Origin: CAZABS01 sp964483635
Lineage (GTDB): Bacteria > Patescibacteriota > Minisyncoccia > Moranbacterales > UBA1568
Direction of reading: 5' to 3'
DNA: 30,109 nt
Assembly (NCBI GenBank): GCA_964483635.1
Contig: CAZABS010000007.1
Coordinates: 1 to 30,109, forward strand
Shown here one piece after another: positions 22,889-30,109 of the stretch. Every line of letters starts with the position of its first letter. Within the stretch, counting starts at the first letter, position 1. The notes beneath the pieces are model-generated. The model did no database searches. It saw only the letters and a list, made by a program, of their open reading frames with translations, and had not been told where the DNA came from. The position numbers and the translations under genes were made by a program.

Positions 22889-23236
22889 CTATAGGTTGTC
22901 GACATACACCAGCAACCCCTTGGCGAAGTCTGAGGCGAATCCCATGATCCACGGCCGACTCTTGTCAGTCACCTGCCGGATCGACCGGAAAAGAATCTCG
23001 AGATCCCGCCCCTCCTGTGCAGCCACAGCCGCGTAATCCGGGTTAGGTTCAGTGTCATGAGCAACGGAAGCGAGCTGCTCCAGCTCTTCTCGACCGACGG
23101 CCGTGTAAATGGCGATCACTTGCTCTCGCGTAAGAACACGATCGAACAATTCAGGATTCGTGGGCAAGCTGATGTCCGAAGCAATCTGATGGTCGCCCAT
23201 CAGGTGAAGGGGCAACGTTTTTCCACTCGATTGCAT
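22889..23236 (-). CDS. hypothetical 115-residue protein
   Basis: The start at 23236 is chosen because GAGGAG lies six bases before it; the frame continues seven codons further to 23257 without a better site. The product is acidic and mostly helical in look (LTREQVIAIYTAVGREELEQLASVAHD, in part, and YAAVAAQEGRDLEILFRSIRQV), ending in a more hydrophobic WIMGFASDFAKGLLVYV. I do not recognise it. It leads the cassette with the zinc-ribbon ORF and is preceded by a promoter and a 22-base palindrome, so regulated expression is likely. Confidence 0.65.
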   Translation of the reverse strand: MQSSGKTLPLHLMGDHQIASDISLPTNPELFDRVLTREQVIAIYTAVGREELEQLASVAHDTEPNPDYAAVAAQEGRDLEILFRSIRQVTDKSRPWIMGFASDFAKGLLVYVDNL

Positions 23237-23281
23237 GTCCAACTCCTCAAAGAGCAACTCTGTATCGTCAGAGGCAACACG

Positions 23282-23303
23282 ATTTCCGTAAGCTTACGGA
23301 AAT
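23282..23303. promoter_or_regulatory. 22-base perfect palindrome, candidate operator
   Basis: The 11-base half site ATTTCCGTAAG is followed directly by its reverse complement, with no spacer. The palindrome covers the predicted transcription start (about 23300) of the minus-strand cassette. This is a typical position for a dimeric repressor site; as RNA it could also form a 5' hairpin. Confidence 0.6.
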
Positions 23304-23304
23304 G

Positions 23305-23329
23305 AAAAAATAGCACACATGTGCTATTT
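23305..23329 (-). terminator. terminator after pyrG
   Basis: On the minus strand AAATAGCACA and TGTGCTATTT form a tight hairpin (23308-23329) followed by a run of T. It lies about 34 bases past the pyrG stop. The same bases make up the spacer and -10 of the promoter at 23307-23335. Confidence 0.75.
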
Positions 23330-23335
23330 AGTCAA
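23307..23335 (-). promoter_or_regulatory. possible promoter of the 115-residue/zinc-ribbon cassette
   Basis: On the minus strand TTGACT (23330-23335) and TATTTT (23307-23312) are 17 bases apart. The promoter is built across the pyrG terminator hairpin, so its spacer is itself palindromic. Confidence 0.5.
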
Positions 23336-23363
23336 TGCCTTGCTTCGCCGGTAGGATCAGAAC

Positions 23364-25064
23364 TTATTTCTTCTGATCGCGGGCGGCTTTGAGGAAAGCG
23401 ACGAAGAGTGGGTGCGGGGCGAGGAGAGATGACTGAAACTCTGGGTGATACTGGGTTCCGAGAAAGAAAGGATGTTTCTCTCGAGGAAGTTCGGCGATTT
23501 CCATCAGTCGTTTATCGGGTGAAGTCCCAGAAAAGACGAGGCCTGCTCGTTCGAGACGTGCGATATAGGCTGGATTGACTTCATAGCGATGGCGATGACG
23601 CTCCAATATGCGCTTCTCACCATATGCCACTTCAGCAATTGTTCCACCACGAAGGAGTGCTGGGTAATGACCGAGACGCATCGTTGCACCATATTCGCTC
23701 TTAGCCAATTTTTCCTTTTGCTCTGGCATGAGATCGATTACTGGATGAGCCGTGTTGGGAGCCACTTCAACCGTATGAGCGTCAGTGAGGCGGGCCACAT
23801 GGCGGGCAAACTCAATCACCGCAAGCTGCATCCCATAGCATAGTCCAAAGTAAGGGATTTTGTGGGTGCGACAATATTCAATTGCCAATATTTTTCCTTC
23901 TACTCCACGGGATCCGAAACCACCAGGAATGAGAATTCCGTGAAAGTTCGCGAGCTCAGAGAGTTTCTCTCTGTGTTTTTCATACTCACTCGCATCAAGC
24001 CACACGAGCTCAGGCTTCACCCCCACGGCGTAGGCAGCGTGTTTGAGAGACTCGATCACACTAATGTAAGCATCCGAGAGTACATAATCCCCGGTTTTGA
24101 AATACTTCCCCACAATTCCAATTCGCACCTTGGATGAAAATCGGCTGATGGAGGCAACTTTGCGTTTCCACTGACTGAGATTATTCCCCTGCGGAACGAG
24201 ATTGAGACGTTTGATGATGCGAGTACTCAGGTGATCCTTTTCAAAGTTTATGGGAACATCATAAATACTCTCAACATCAGGGGCGCTCACGACGTTCTCT
24301 TTGGCGACACTACAAAAAATAGAGATTTTTTCCTTACGCTTTTCATCGAGCGGACGACTAGCTCTCGCAACCACAAAATCCGGTTGAATGCCAGCACTAT
24401 TGAGAGTACGCACCGCGTGCTGGGTTGGTTTGGTCTTCATCTCACCCACTTTCGAAGGCGTCGGGACATAACTCACGATAACGGTTATCACATTTTCCGG
24501 CTCGCGAATCTTGAGCATCCGTACTGCCTCGAGAAACAGGATGTTTTCATATTCACCAACCGTTCCACCAATCTCGACAATAGTGACATCAGCTTTGGCA
24601 TGCTCTGCGGCACGCTTGATGCGTCCAATAACCTCTTCGGGAATATGTGGAACAACCTGAACACAGCGGCCACCATACTCGAGATTGCGTTCGCGTTCAA
24701 TCACGGCTTTGTACACAGATCCTGTCGTCATGTAGTTCTCACGCGAGAGCGAGAGCCCCATAAAACGCTCATAATTCCCCATGTCCTGATCGGTCTCATA
24801 TCCATCAGCCAAGACAAACACCTCTCCGTGCTCCGTCGGATTCATAGTACCCGCATCGACGTTGATATAGGGATCAATCTTGAGAGCGGTAACCGAGAGC
24901 CCGCGTGCCTGGAGAATCTTGCCTATCGAAGAAGCGGTAATCCCCTTTCCCACACCACTCATCACACCACCAACGACAAATATATATTTTGGAATTTGTT
25001 TGACTCTCCGCAACGACTTCACCGCTCGCACGCGCTTCGCCCGGATTGTTTTTTTGACTTTCAT
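23364..25064 (-). CDS. pyrG: CTP synthase
   Basis: PyrG makes CTP from UTP, ATP and glutamine. The 566-residue product has the N-terminal synthetase domain (GVMSGVGKGITASSIG P-loop, DPYINVDAGTMNPTEHGEVFVL in parts, MGNYERF) and the C-terminal class I glutamine amidotransferase domain with GLCYGMQLA, where C409 is the nucleophile, and YHPEFQSS for the catalytic His and Glu. A basic extension of about 25 residues precedes the usual start, and Met-initiated alternatives inside it are few. It lies downstream of rplI, separated by a terminator, and ends at its own terminator. Confidence 0.97.
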   Translation of the reverse strand: MKVKKTIRAKRVRAVKSLRRVKQIPKYIFVVGGVMSGVGKGITASSIGKILQARGLSVTALKIDPYINVDAGTMNPTEHGEVFVLADGYETDQDMGNYERFMGLSLSRENYMTTGSVYKAVIERERNLEYGGRCVQVVPHIPEEVIGRIKRAAEHAKADVTIVEIGGTVGEYENILFLEAVRMLKIREPENVITVIVSYVPTPSKVGEMKTKPTQHAVRTLNSAGIQPDFVVARASRPLDEKRKEKISIFCSVAKENVVSAPDVESIYDVPINFEKDHLSTRIIKRLNLVPQGNNLSQWKRKVASISRFSSKVRIGIVGKYFKTGDYVLSDAYISVIESLKHAAYAVGVKPELVWLDASEYEKHREKLSELANFHGILIPGGFGSRGVEGKILAIEYCRTHKIPYFGLCYGMQLAVIEFARHVARLTDAHTVEVAPNTAHPVIDLMPEQKEKLAKSEYGATMRLGHYPALLRGGTIAEVAYGEKRILERHRHRYEVNPAYIARLERAGLVFSGTSPDKRLMEIAELPREKHPFFLGTQYHPEFQSSLLAPHPLFVAFLKAARDQKK

Positions 25065-25089
25065 AAAATTTATGTATGAATATCAATAT

Positions 25090-25140
25090 AGAAAACATAG
25101 AGAAGGAGCCGCACCTCCCTTCTTGAAGATACGGCTCCTT
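25090..25140 (-). terminator. terminator after rplI
   Basis: On the minus strand AAGGAGCCG (25132-25140) pairs with CGGCTCCTT (25103-25111) across a 20-base loop, followed by a T-rich stretch. It lies 21 bases after the rplI stop and just ahead of pyrG. Confidence 0.8.
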
Positions 25141-25161
25141 GTAAAGTAACCAAACCGACTC

Positions 25162-25602
25162 TTATTTCTCAACCGCGACCATCACAGTAAATTTCGCTTC
25201 AGCTTTTCCTGCTTTTGCTTCAACCACGTGAGATCCTACGGATTTCAAAGGATGATTGAGGACGAGAACTTCTTCATCAACATCAATTTTTTCTTTCTTG
25301 AGTGCCTCAATGATCAAGGTTTTCCCCACCGAACCAAAGAGCTTCCCGTCATGAGCCTTCATGGTAATCGTGATCGATTTCTTCTGGAGCTTCAGTACGG
25401 CCGCCTCGAGTTTTTCACCTTCAAGGGTACGCTTCTTTGCTTGGCGCTCCACTTCATGCCCAACACGCTTCACGTTACCTTCGGTAGCAAGTTCTGCAAG
25501 TCCTTTCGGCAAGAGAAAATTAAAACCATAGCCCATGCGAACCTCTTTGATATCGCCAGCCTTTCCAAGTTTTGGCACCGCTTCACGGAGAATCACTTTC
25601 AT
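25162..25602 (-). CDS. rplI: 50S ribosomal protein L9
   Basis: L9 binds 23S rRNA through its N-terminal domain and extends along the ribosome surface. The 146-residue product has the N-terminal signature MKVILREAVPKLGKAGDIKEV and GYGFNFLLPKGLA, a long connecting helix (ERQAKKRTLEGEKLEAAV) and the C-terminal domain with HDGKLFGSVGKTLI. L9 is missing from some CPR lineages, so its presence may help placement. It has a promoter at 25633-25661 and is followed by a terminator. Confidence 0.97.
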   Translation of the reverse strand: MKVILREAVPKLGKAGDIKEVRMGYGFNFLLPKGLAELATEGNVKRVGHEVERQAKKRTLEGEKLEAAVLKLQKKSITITMKAHDGKLFGSVGKTLIIEALKKEKIDVDEEVLVLNHPLKSVGSHVVEAKAGKAEAKFTVMVAVEK

Positions 25603-25632
25603 AAAATATCATTTGGGAAAATCTTACAATTC

Positions 25633-25661
25633 AGTGTAGCGTCTTTTTGGCTCATTGGCAA
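25633..25661 (-). promoter_or_regulatory. promoter of rplI
   Basis: On the minus strand TTGCCA (25656-25661) and TACACT (25633-25638) are 17 bases apart. It lies in the 177-base gap between queA and rplI; the rest of that gap holds imperfect inverted repeats (for example AATAATG 25716-25722 and CATTATT 25735-25741) but no gene. Confidence 0.7.
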
Positions 25662-25779
25662 GCCCAAAACCCTCCCTTTTCTCTCAAGATCCTTTGAGGC
25701 GCATCAATCATCATCAATAATGGCTTATTTAAAGCATTATTCATGATATTTCAAGGAAAATGGCTCTCGTAAAGCAAAA

Positions 25780-26829
25780 CTACAGAATGAGCATACTATC
25801 CCCAAAGGAATAAAAGGAGAAATGTTCCGCAATCGCTTGTTGGTAGAGCTTGGTTATCTGCTGCCTGGATCCTTTCGACTGGAGAAAAGCCTCCACTAAA
25901 AGCATGAGCGATGTTTTAGGAAGATGAAAATTTGTGAGGAGTATATCGACGACTTGAAAATGATAGGGTGGAAAAAGAAAAGTATTGAGCGCCCCCTGAT
26001 AGGCATGATACTCTCCCGTAGAAAAGAGTCCTTCAAGGGTTCGTGTGACCGTTGTACCAACTGCAATCACGGGCTTTCGTTCTTGTTTTGCAACAAAAAT
26101 CTGCTCTGCTGATTCCTCGCGAACGTGAACGAATTCAGTATGGAGAGTTTTCGTTATGAAGTTTTCCTCTCGGAGAGGGGCAAATGTTCCGAGGCCAACG
26201 TTGAGCGTCACGGTACTCGTCTCAATTTCTCGTGCACGAAGGGAATCAAAAACACTCTCCGTAAAATGAAGTGATGCCGTCGGTGCTGCGATGGAAGCTC
26301 CCTTTGTGGCAAAGACACTCTGATAGCGCTTTCGAAGCATCCCCTCCTCTAAAACTACGTCTCCTTCGAGATAGTGAGGAATCGGAGTAGTACCAAATTT
26401 ATCGAGGAGGGAAAACATGGTTCGAGTGCTTTCCAGTCTCGCGAGAAATACATTTTCCGCTTGCCGTTTGATTTCGAGAAAGTCTCCGTTTGGAAAGTAA
26501 AGTTTCTGTCCTGGCATCGTCTTCCGATCAACGAGCAGAGGGATTTCCTCCGGGACTGTTATTTGATTGGCCAAGATGAGTACCTCTATTTTCCCACCAG
26601 TTTCCTTCCTCAGCCAAAGCCGCGCCGGGAGCACCTGAGTATCGTTGAGCACCATGAGACTGTGCGCCGGGAGATACTTCGCCAGATTGGCAAAGGTGTC
26701 ATACGTCAGCACGTCTTTACTAGTATCATAAATAAAAAGCCGCGCGTGGTCGCGCTTTTCCAGTGGCACCTTCCTGATGAGATGCTCCGGAAGATCGTAG
26801 TCGTAGGTCTCGAGATCAGCGAGCTGCAC
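25780..26829 (-). CDS. queA: S-adenosylmethionine:tRNA ribosyltransferase-isomerase
   Basis: QueA transfers and isomerises the ribosyl part of SAM onto 7-aminomethyl-7-deazaguanine in tRNA, the step before queuosine. The 349-residue product matches the family: DYDLPEHLIRKVPLEKRDHARL at the N-terminus (in parts), MVLNDTQVLPARL, GASIAAPTASLHF, VTLNVGLGTFAPLREE, IAVGTTVTRTLE and LLTNFHLPKTSLMLLVEAF. The start is a GTG at 26829. No other queuosine gene is visible, so the precursor may be salvaged or other steps lie elsewhere. It is divergent from the GT-C-like gene. Confidence 0.96.
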   Translation of the reverse strand: MQLADLETYDYDLPEHLIRKVPLEKRDHARLFIYDTSKDVLTYDTFANLAKYLPAHSLMVLNDTQVLPARLWLRKETGGKIEVLILANQITVPEEIPLLVDRKTMPGQKLYFPNGDFLEIKRQAENVFLARLESTRTMFSLLDKFGTTPIPHYLEGDVVLEEGMLRKRYQSVFATKGASIAAPTASLHFTESVFDSLRAREIETSTVTLNVGLGTFAPLREENFITKTLHTEFVHVREESAEQIFVAKQERKPVIAVGTTVTRTLEGLFSTGEYHAYQGALNTFLFPPYHFQVVDILLTNFHLPKTSLMLLVEAFLQSKGSRQQITKLYQQAIAEHFSFYSFGDSMLIL

Positions 26830-26923
26830 AATATTTCATATTCCAATTACCCTCTCCGCTTCACGACAAAAAAACATACCACACCAAGCATACCAGCATC
26901 CCATCACCTAGACAAAGAGTACA

Positions 26924-26952
26924 TTGCACATTCTCCCCTCCCCAACTATGAT
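26924..26952 (+). promoter_or_regulatory. promoter of the GT-C-like membrane protein
   Basis: TTGCAC (26924-26929) and TATGAT (26947-26952) are 17 bases apart. The predicted start near 26959 leaves about 14 bases before the ATG. Confidence 0.75.
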
Positions 26953-26972
26953 GGGAGCACGATCGCCCTGAT

Positions 26973-29234
26973 ATGCTTACCCTCCTTGCCTTCCTCATTT
27001 ACGCCAGTATCGTCATCACCTCGTGGACGATCGTTCATACTCAAAACCATGATGATCCATGGGGATTTTTTCTTGCTCCGCTCATCACCATATGTATTTT
27101 GATTGGGGGCACCTGGCTCTGGCGTTTTTCCCGACCTAAACAGCCATTCAATATCTCGCCTGCCTGGCTAGTCGGCGCGAGTCTGTTCATTGCATGGCTC
27201 TTGTTTACTATCGTCAGTTTTTTCCGACCAATTGAAACAACTCATCTTCCACTTATTCCCCTCCATCTATGGTGGTCAGCCAATGGTGCTTTTTTTCTTC
27301 ACCTCCTACCACTCGTGCTGCTACTTGGAATCGGGACTCTCACTTTTCGTAGTGCTGGACAATTTTTCTCTCAGAACCTCATCCCGAGACGTACTCAAAA
27401 TCCCCAGGACAACTCTCTCACATTTCTCACTACTCTTGCGTACGGGATGTTTGCCTGGGTTCTCTACACACTTTTGCTCGGGAGCATCGGTTTCCTCAAC
27501 ACCCCCGCGGTACTCGCCGGTGTCGCGGTAAGTTTGTGGCTCGGAAGAAAGGAGTTTTCTCAATGGTGGAACTGGTTTACCACGCCGCTCGAGAGAAACC
27601 TATGGATCAAAAGTCCATGGTTAGAAGTGGGGGTTGTACTTCTGTTCCTCATATCGGCGAGTCTCGTAGACGGATTGCGACCAACACCAATCGGGTACGA
27701 TGATATGACGTACTATATGAACCGTGTTCACCAAATGGCTGAACGAACGACACTCATCCCTGGGGGAAACGCATTTCCCTTCGAGCTCTTGGCTACTGTT
27801 TTCCAACAAGCCTTCCCACTCTATAGCCTCTTTTCTGGAATGAGTTTTGGTGTGTTCTCATTATTCCTCAGCGGATATGCGGTTTTTGCTCTCGGAAAGG
27901 AACTTGTGGATGCAAAAGCGGGACTGGTAGCTACCACAATCTTCCTAGCACTCCCGATGGCTGCGGCACTCACTTTCTTCGAAGTAAAACCCGACACGCT
28001 CCTCTTTTTTGTGAGTAGTCTCGCGATCGCTTCATGGATTCGCTGGCTGCGCATCAAACGCCCAGCATCACTCTTTGAGACAGCCTTCCTTTTTGGTTTT
28101 GCGGTGAGCATAAAATATACTGCGCTCTTTCTCATCGGAGCATTTCTCACCACCTTGCTTTTTGATCTGTGGCAACAGCGAACATCACCGTCCCGATCTT
28201 GGAAAATATACCTCAACGCTAGTTGGTTTTTCATCCTCCCACTCCTCCCTTGGTGTATCTACCATCTCGTAACATTTTCACCCTCCGAAGCATTTACCTT
28301 AGGAACACTCATAAGAAGTTCGCCGACCGCCCCACTGCTCACAGGAGACACCTGGGAGAACTTGGGGATCGAGCCTCAGATGTGCCGACATACTGGCGCC
28401 TTCGAAGATTTTTCTCGTTACCATTCCCCTCATGTAGGTATTTCGACAATCTTCATGACCCCATGGGATATCACGATGAATACCCGAGTGGGTAATTTCG
28501 CCTCTGAAATTGGATTTCTTTTCCTGGTTTTACTCCCTCTCTGGCTTTTGAGAAGCCCGCGAACAATTACTTTCTTTCCTTACGGTTTGCTCGCACTGGC
28601 CGCCTGCGGATATTTTGGATTATGGTTTTCTTTCGGTGAACTTGTCCCTTGGTATGGTTTTCCTGGCTATCTCTTTTTAGTGTTACTCATCGCACCACTC
28701 TTCACACCATCCTCACTCTCCCGCCCGTGGCGTACGCTTCTCTGGATTATTTTGTTCCTCGGACTTATCACCCAGCTCGCCATACGCCTCAAATTTACCC
28801 TCTCAACGCCGTGGCTCAGCTTTGCTGCTGGGTTTTCTCAAGAAAACATACTCGAATCTTCCTCATTTTCCGAATTTACTCCTCCCATACGTATCATAAA
28901 TACAGATGATGAAGCCAAGATTATCGTCATGGGTTCTGGAATTCGCTACTTCATCAAAAACAATGATCAGCGTGTTCTGGATGATTTACATCTTGATTAT
29001 TTCTCATGCATGTTTCATGAAAACAATTCTCGCCTGACCATTGAACGATTGCAATTGCTCGGTATTCGCTTTATATACATCAGTGCTGAGCGCCTCGAAC
29101 AGCAAACCGTATCCAAAGAAACAACCCTTCGAAATAAAATCAAGAATTTTGTCCACTTTGCAGAACAGCAGCTCATCCTCAGATCTTCCACTTCTATCGG
29201 CAGACTCTATGAAGTTCCATCACTCCACCAATAA
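26973..29234 (+). CDS. polytopic membrane protein, GT-C-like glycosyltransferase
   Basis: The 753-residue product has many hydrophobic helices through residues 1 to about 610, then a soluble tail of about 140 residues. After the first four or five helices, an extracytoplasmic loop carries GYDDMTYYMNR, with D242 and D243. This fits the acidic loop motif of GT-C glycosyltransferases (PMT/ArnT-like), which move sugars from polyprenyl phosphates. Further features such as FFEVKPDTLLFF and SIKYTALFL are also seen in that group. The donor and acceptor are unknown; protein or cell-surface glycan glycosylation is possible. The gene is single, with a promoter 20 bases upstream of the ATG and no ribosome binding site. 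Confidence 0.7.
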   Translation: MLTLLAFLIYASIVITSWTIVHTQNHDDPWGFFLAPLITICILIGGTWLWRFSRPKQPFNISPAWLVGASLFIAWLLFTIVSFFRPIETTHLPLIPLHLWWSANGAFFLHLLPLVLLLGIGTLTFRSAGQFFSQNLIPRRTQNPQDNSLTFLTTLAYGMFAWVLYTLLLGSIGFLNTPAVLAGVAVSLWLGRKEFSQWWNWFTTPLERNLWIKSPWLEVGVVLLFLISASLVDGLRPTPIGYDDMTYYMNRVHQMAERTTLIPGGNAFPFELLATVFQQAFPLYSLFSGMSFGVFSLFLSGYAVFALGKELVDAKAGLVATTIFLALPMAAALTFFEVKPDTLLFFVSSLAIASWIRWLRIKRPASLFETAFLFGFAVSIKYTALFLIGAFLTTLLFDLWQQRTSPSRSWKIYLNASWFFILPLLPWCIYHLVTFSPSEAFTLGTLIRSSPTAPLLTGDTWENLGIEPQMCRHTGAFEDFSRYHSPHVGISTIFMTPWDITMNTRVGNFASEIGFLFLVLLPLWLLRSPRTITFFPYGLLALAACGYFGLWFSFGELVPWYGFPGYLFLVLLIAPLFTPSSLSRPWRTLLWIILFLGLITQLAIRLKFTLSTPWLSFAAGFSQENILESSSFSEFTPPIRIINTDDEAKIIVMGSGIRYFIKNNDQRVLDDLHLDYFSCMFHENNSRLTIERLQLLGIRFIYISAERLEQQTVSKETTLRNKIKNFVHFAEQQLILRSSTSIGRLYEVPSLHQ

Positions 29235-29300
29235 TAAGCCCTTCAAGAACACTCAATAATTAAGTTTTGGCATCCTCCACGGTGCGACGCAAACAGCTCA

Positions 29301-29326
29301 ATCATTGACCAACAGAAACCAATGAT
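29301..29326 (+). terminator. weak hairpin after the GT-C-like gene
   Basis: ATCATTG (29301-29307) pairs with CAATGAT (29320-29326); a T run begins nine bases later at 29335. It may end the 26973-29234 transcript. The rest of 29235-29387 shows no gene. Confidence 0.35.
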
Positions 29327-29387
29327 ATTTCCGCTTTTTTCTCCACAACCCCTGTTCTAGATTCAGCTTGATTACAAACTTACCCAA

Positions 29388-29413
29388 AAATTCTCATGAG
29401 TTAGAGAGAATTT
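29388..29413 (-). terminator. possible terminator after the kinase pseudogene
   Basis: An 8-bp stem, AAATTCTC / GAGAATTT (arms 29388-29395 and 29406-29413), overlaps the distal stop codon of the broken gene. On the minus strand it is followed by only a few T, so the call is moderate. Confidence 0.45.
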
Positions 29414-29924
29414 ATTGTTCAAGAAAAGCTCGAACCAGTTGAGCAACTCTATCAGGAGAAAGCAGTGTCGTATCAACTATTTTACAGCCCACTTCCTGGC
29501 ATTCTTTTCTGAGAATCGAGGAGTAGTAAACATTGTCCATGATGAATTTTTCAACTGTTTTTCCAGTTGTTCTATTCAGTTCTACAATAGAAGTTTCCGT
29601 TTAGTAGCGATTCTTGATTCTTTCTTCGATTTTGGCGCCACTCGCATCAAGCAAAATGATTTCTGCTCGATCACCCAATTCCTGAGGCTTGGCAAATCCA
29701 CAAATAATAGTCGCTACTCCCTTTTCCTTATTTTTTTCTCCCAACTCGAGCCAATACTCAGTTTCACATATACGCCAAGCTCTCCCACCACCATCTGGAA
29801 CTCCCCGCTCATCAAAATCGTGTATCTCAAATTTGCTCTCGGAGAGGAGAGTTTTCAAATGCGGTATAAGTGTCGTTTTTCCTACCCCGTTTACTCCGAC
29901 AACAAAATACGTTTTGGGAAACAT
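29412..29924 (-). pseudogene. P-loop kinase-like gene broken by an in-frame TAA
   Basis: The first part (from ATG 29924) starts MFPKTYFVVGVNGVGKTTLIPHL with a Walker A motif at residues 10-17, and later has WLELGEKNKEKGVATIICGF and AEIILLDASGAKIEERI, typical of small nucleotide-kinase-like P-loop proteins. A TAA at 29601-29603 ends this at 107 residues, but the same frame stays open for 62 more codons to a second TAA at 29412. That extension still looks like protein (GKTVEKFIMDNVYYSSIL, DTTLLSPDRVAQLVRAF), and the joined length of about 170 suits the family. The best reading is a nonsense mutation; a functional truncated protein, a sequencing error or readthrough remain possible. Confidence 0.7.
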
Positions 29925-30008
29925 ATAGATCAAATATGGCAGGAGAATTCCCACCTGAGTGTGGACCTGGGGAGAAGCATCCTCTGCTTTCAGCAGACGG
30001 GAACTCCC

Positions 30009-30020
30009 GACTCAGCAATG
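30009..30020. repeat. 12-base copy of a tRNA-Ala anticodon-arm segment
   Basis: GACTCAGCAATG recurs exactly at 30070-30081, where it is part of the tRNA-Ala gene (variable loop and anticodon stem). The bases just before each copy are also similar (CGGGAAC against CGGGAAT). It could be a tRNA fragment duplication or a remnant attachment site. Confidence 0.45.
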
Positions 30021-30041
30021 TTCACCCCGTTAAATACTGTC

Positions 30042-30109
30042 TGGTGGACTCACCGGGAATCGAACCCGGGACTCAGCAATGCGAATGCTGCGTAATACCA
30101 CTTTACTAT
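30042..30109 (-). tRNA. tRNA-Ala (anticodon CGC), 5' end outside the window
   Basis: Read on the minus strand, the gene has a D arm (GTAA / TTAC), an anticodon stem CAGCA / TGCTG with loop TTCGCAT (anticodon CGC, reads GCG), a four-base variable loop, a T arm CCGGG / CCCGG with loop TTCGATT, the acceptor strand TGAGTCC, discriminator A and an encoded CCA. Only the first six bases of the acceptor are missing. Position 70 is T, consistent with the G3:U70 identity pair of alanine tRNAs if base 3 is G, which lies outside the window. Confidence 0.93.

Noticed and set aside
24231..25079. A 282-residue plus-strand ORF opposite pyrG
   Set aside because: It is the complement of a clear CTP synthase gene, with no ribosome binding site and a shadow-like composition.
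25681..25745. AT-rich inverted repeats between rplI and queA as a terminator or origin
   Set aside because: The stems are imperfect and there is no T run on the correct strand; no origin-type repeats were seen.
29415..30095. A 226-residue plus-strand ORF near the right end
   Set aside because: It crosses the kinase-like pseudogene and the tRNA-Ala gene in antisense and resembles no protein.
1..30109. CRISPR array, insertion sequence, transposase or prophage
   Set aside because: No regularly spaced repeats, transposase motifs or phage structural genes were found in any frame.

Overview
The window looks like chromosome from a streamlined bacterium of the Candidate Phyla Radiation (Patescibacteria, perhaps a Parcubacteria-type lineage). 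The evidence is indirect. Housekeeping genes are tightly packed. Alanyl-tRNA synthetase has no C-terminal C-Ala region, and phosphoglycerate kinase is shortened. Several neighbours resemble uncharacterised families I associate with these genomes. The standard bacterial code fits everywhere, with TGA as a stop, so the UGA-recoding CPR lineages are unlikely. No 16S gene is present to confirm the placement.

Layout: a yidD gene with small trailing ORFs (minus strand, 1-653); corA-like and cysS (plus, 730-3128); an unrecognised minus gene (3177-3731); dnaB and recR (plus, 3833-5843); two overlapping small ORFs (plus, 5920-6283); rplU (minus); a LuxI-family acyl-homoserine-lactone-synthase-like gene (plus, 6879-7481); a 61-residue minus ORF; then a long run of minus-strand genes. 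That run holds an ftsA-to-alaS group (ftsA-like, a large bitopic membrane protein, two small ORFs, alaS) and a scpA-scpB-dacA-mraY-pgk-eno-pfkB group, which combines chromosome condensation, peptidoglycan and lower-glycolysis genes. It is followed by an MFS transporter and a small membrane protein (minus), rpmA (plus), a zinc-ribbon protein with a companion ORF, pyrG, rplI and queA (minus), a large GT-C-like membrane protein (plus), a kinase gene broken by an in-frame stop, and a tRNA-Ala(CGC) cut by the window end.

Two kinds of gene stand out. Core genes generally have no visible Shine-Dalgarno sequence and some sit only about 0-15 bases after a predicted transcription start. The small, visibly GC-richer accessory ORFs nearly all have canonical GGAG/GGAGG sites. 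Most also have their own near-consensus sigma70-type promoter and hairpin terminator, so they look like compact expression cassettes placed between core genes.

The most notable item is the LuxI-like gene. It keeps all eight residues recalled as invariant in LuxI-family synthases, with nearly identical spacing, and its leader can fold so as to hide its ribosome binding site. A CTCC...CGTGGAG leader motif recurs upstream of the neighbouring small-ORF pair. No LuxR-type receptor is present in the window. All functional calls come from reading the sequence; no database search was run.
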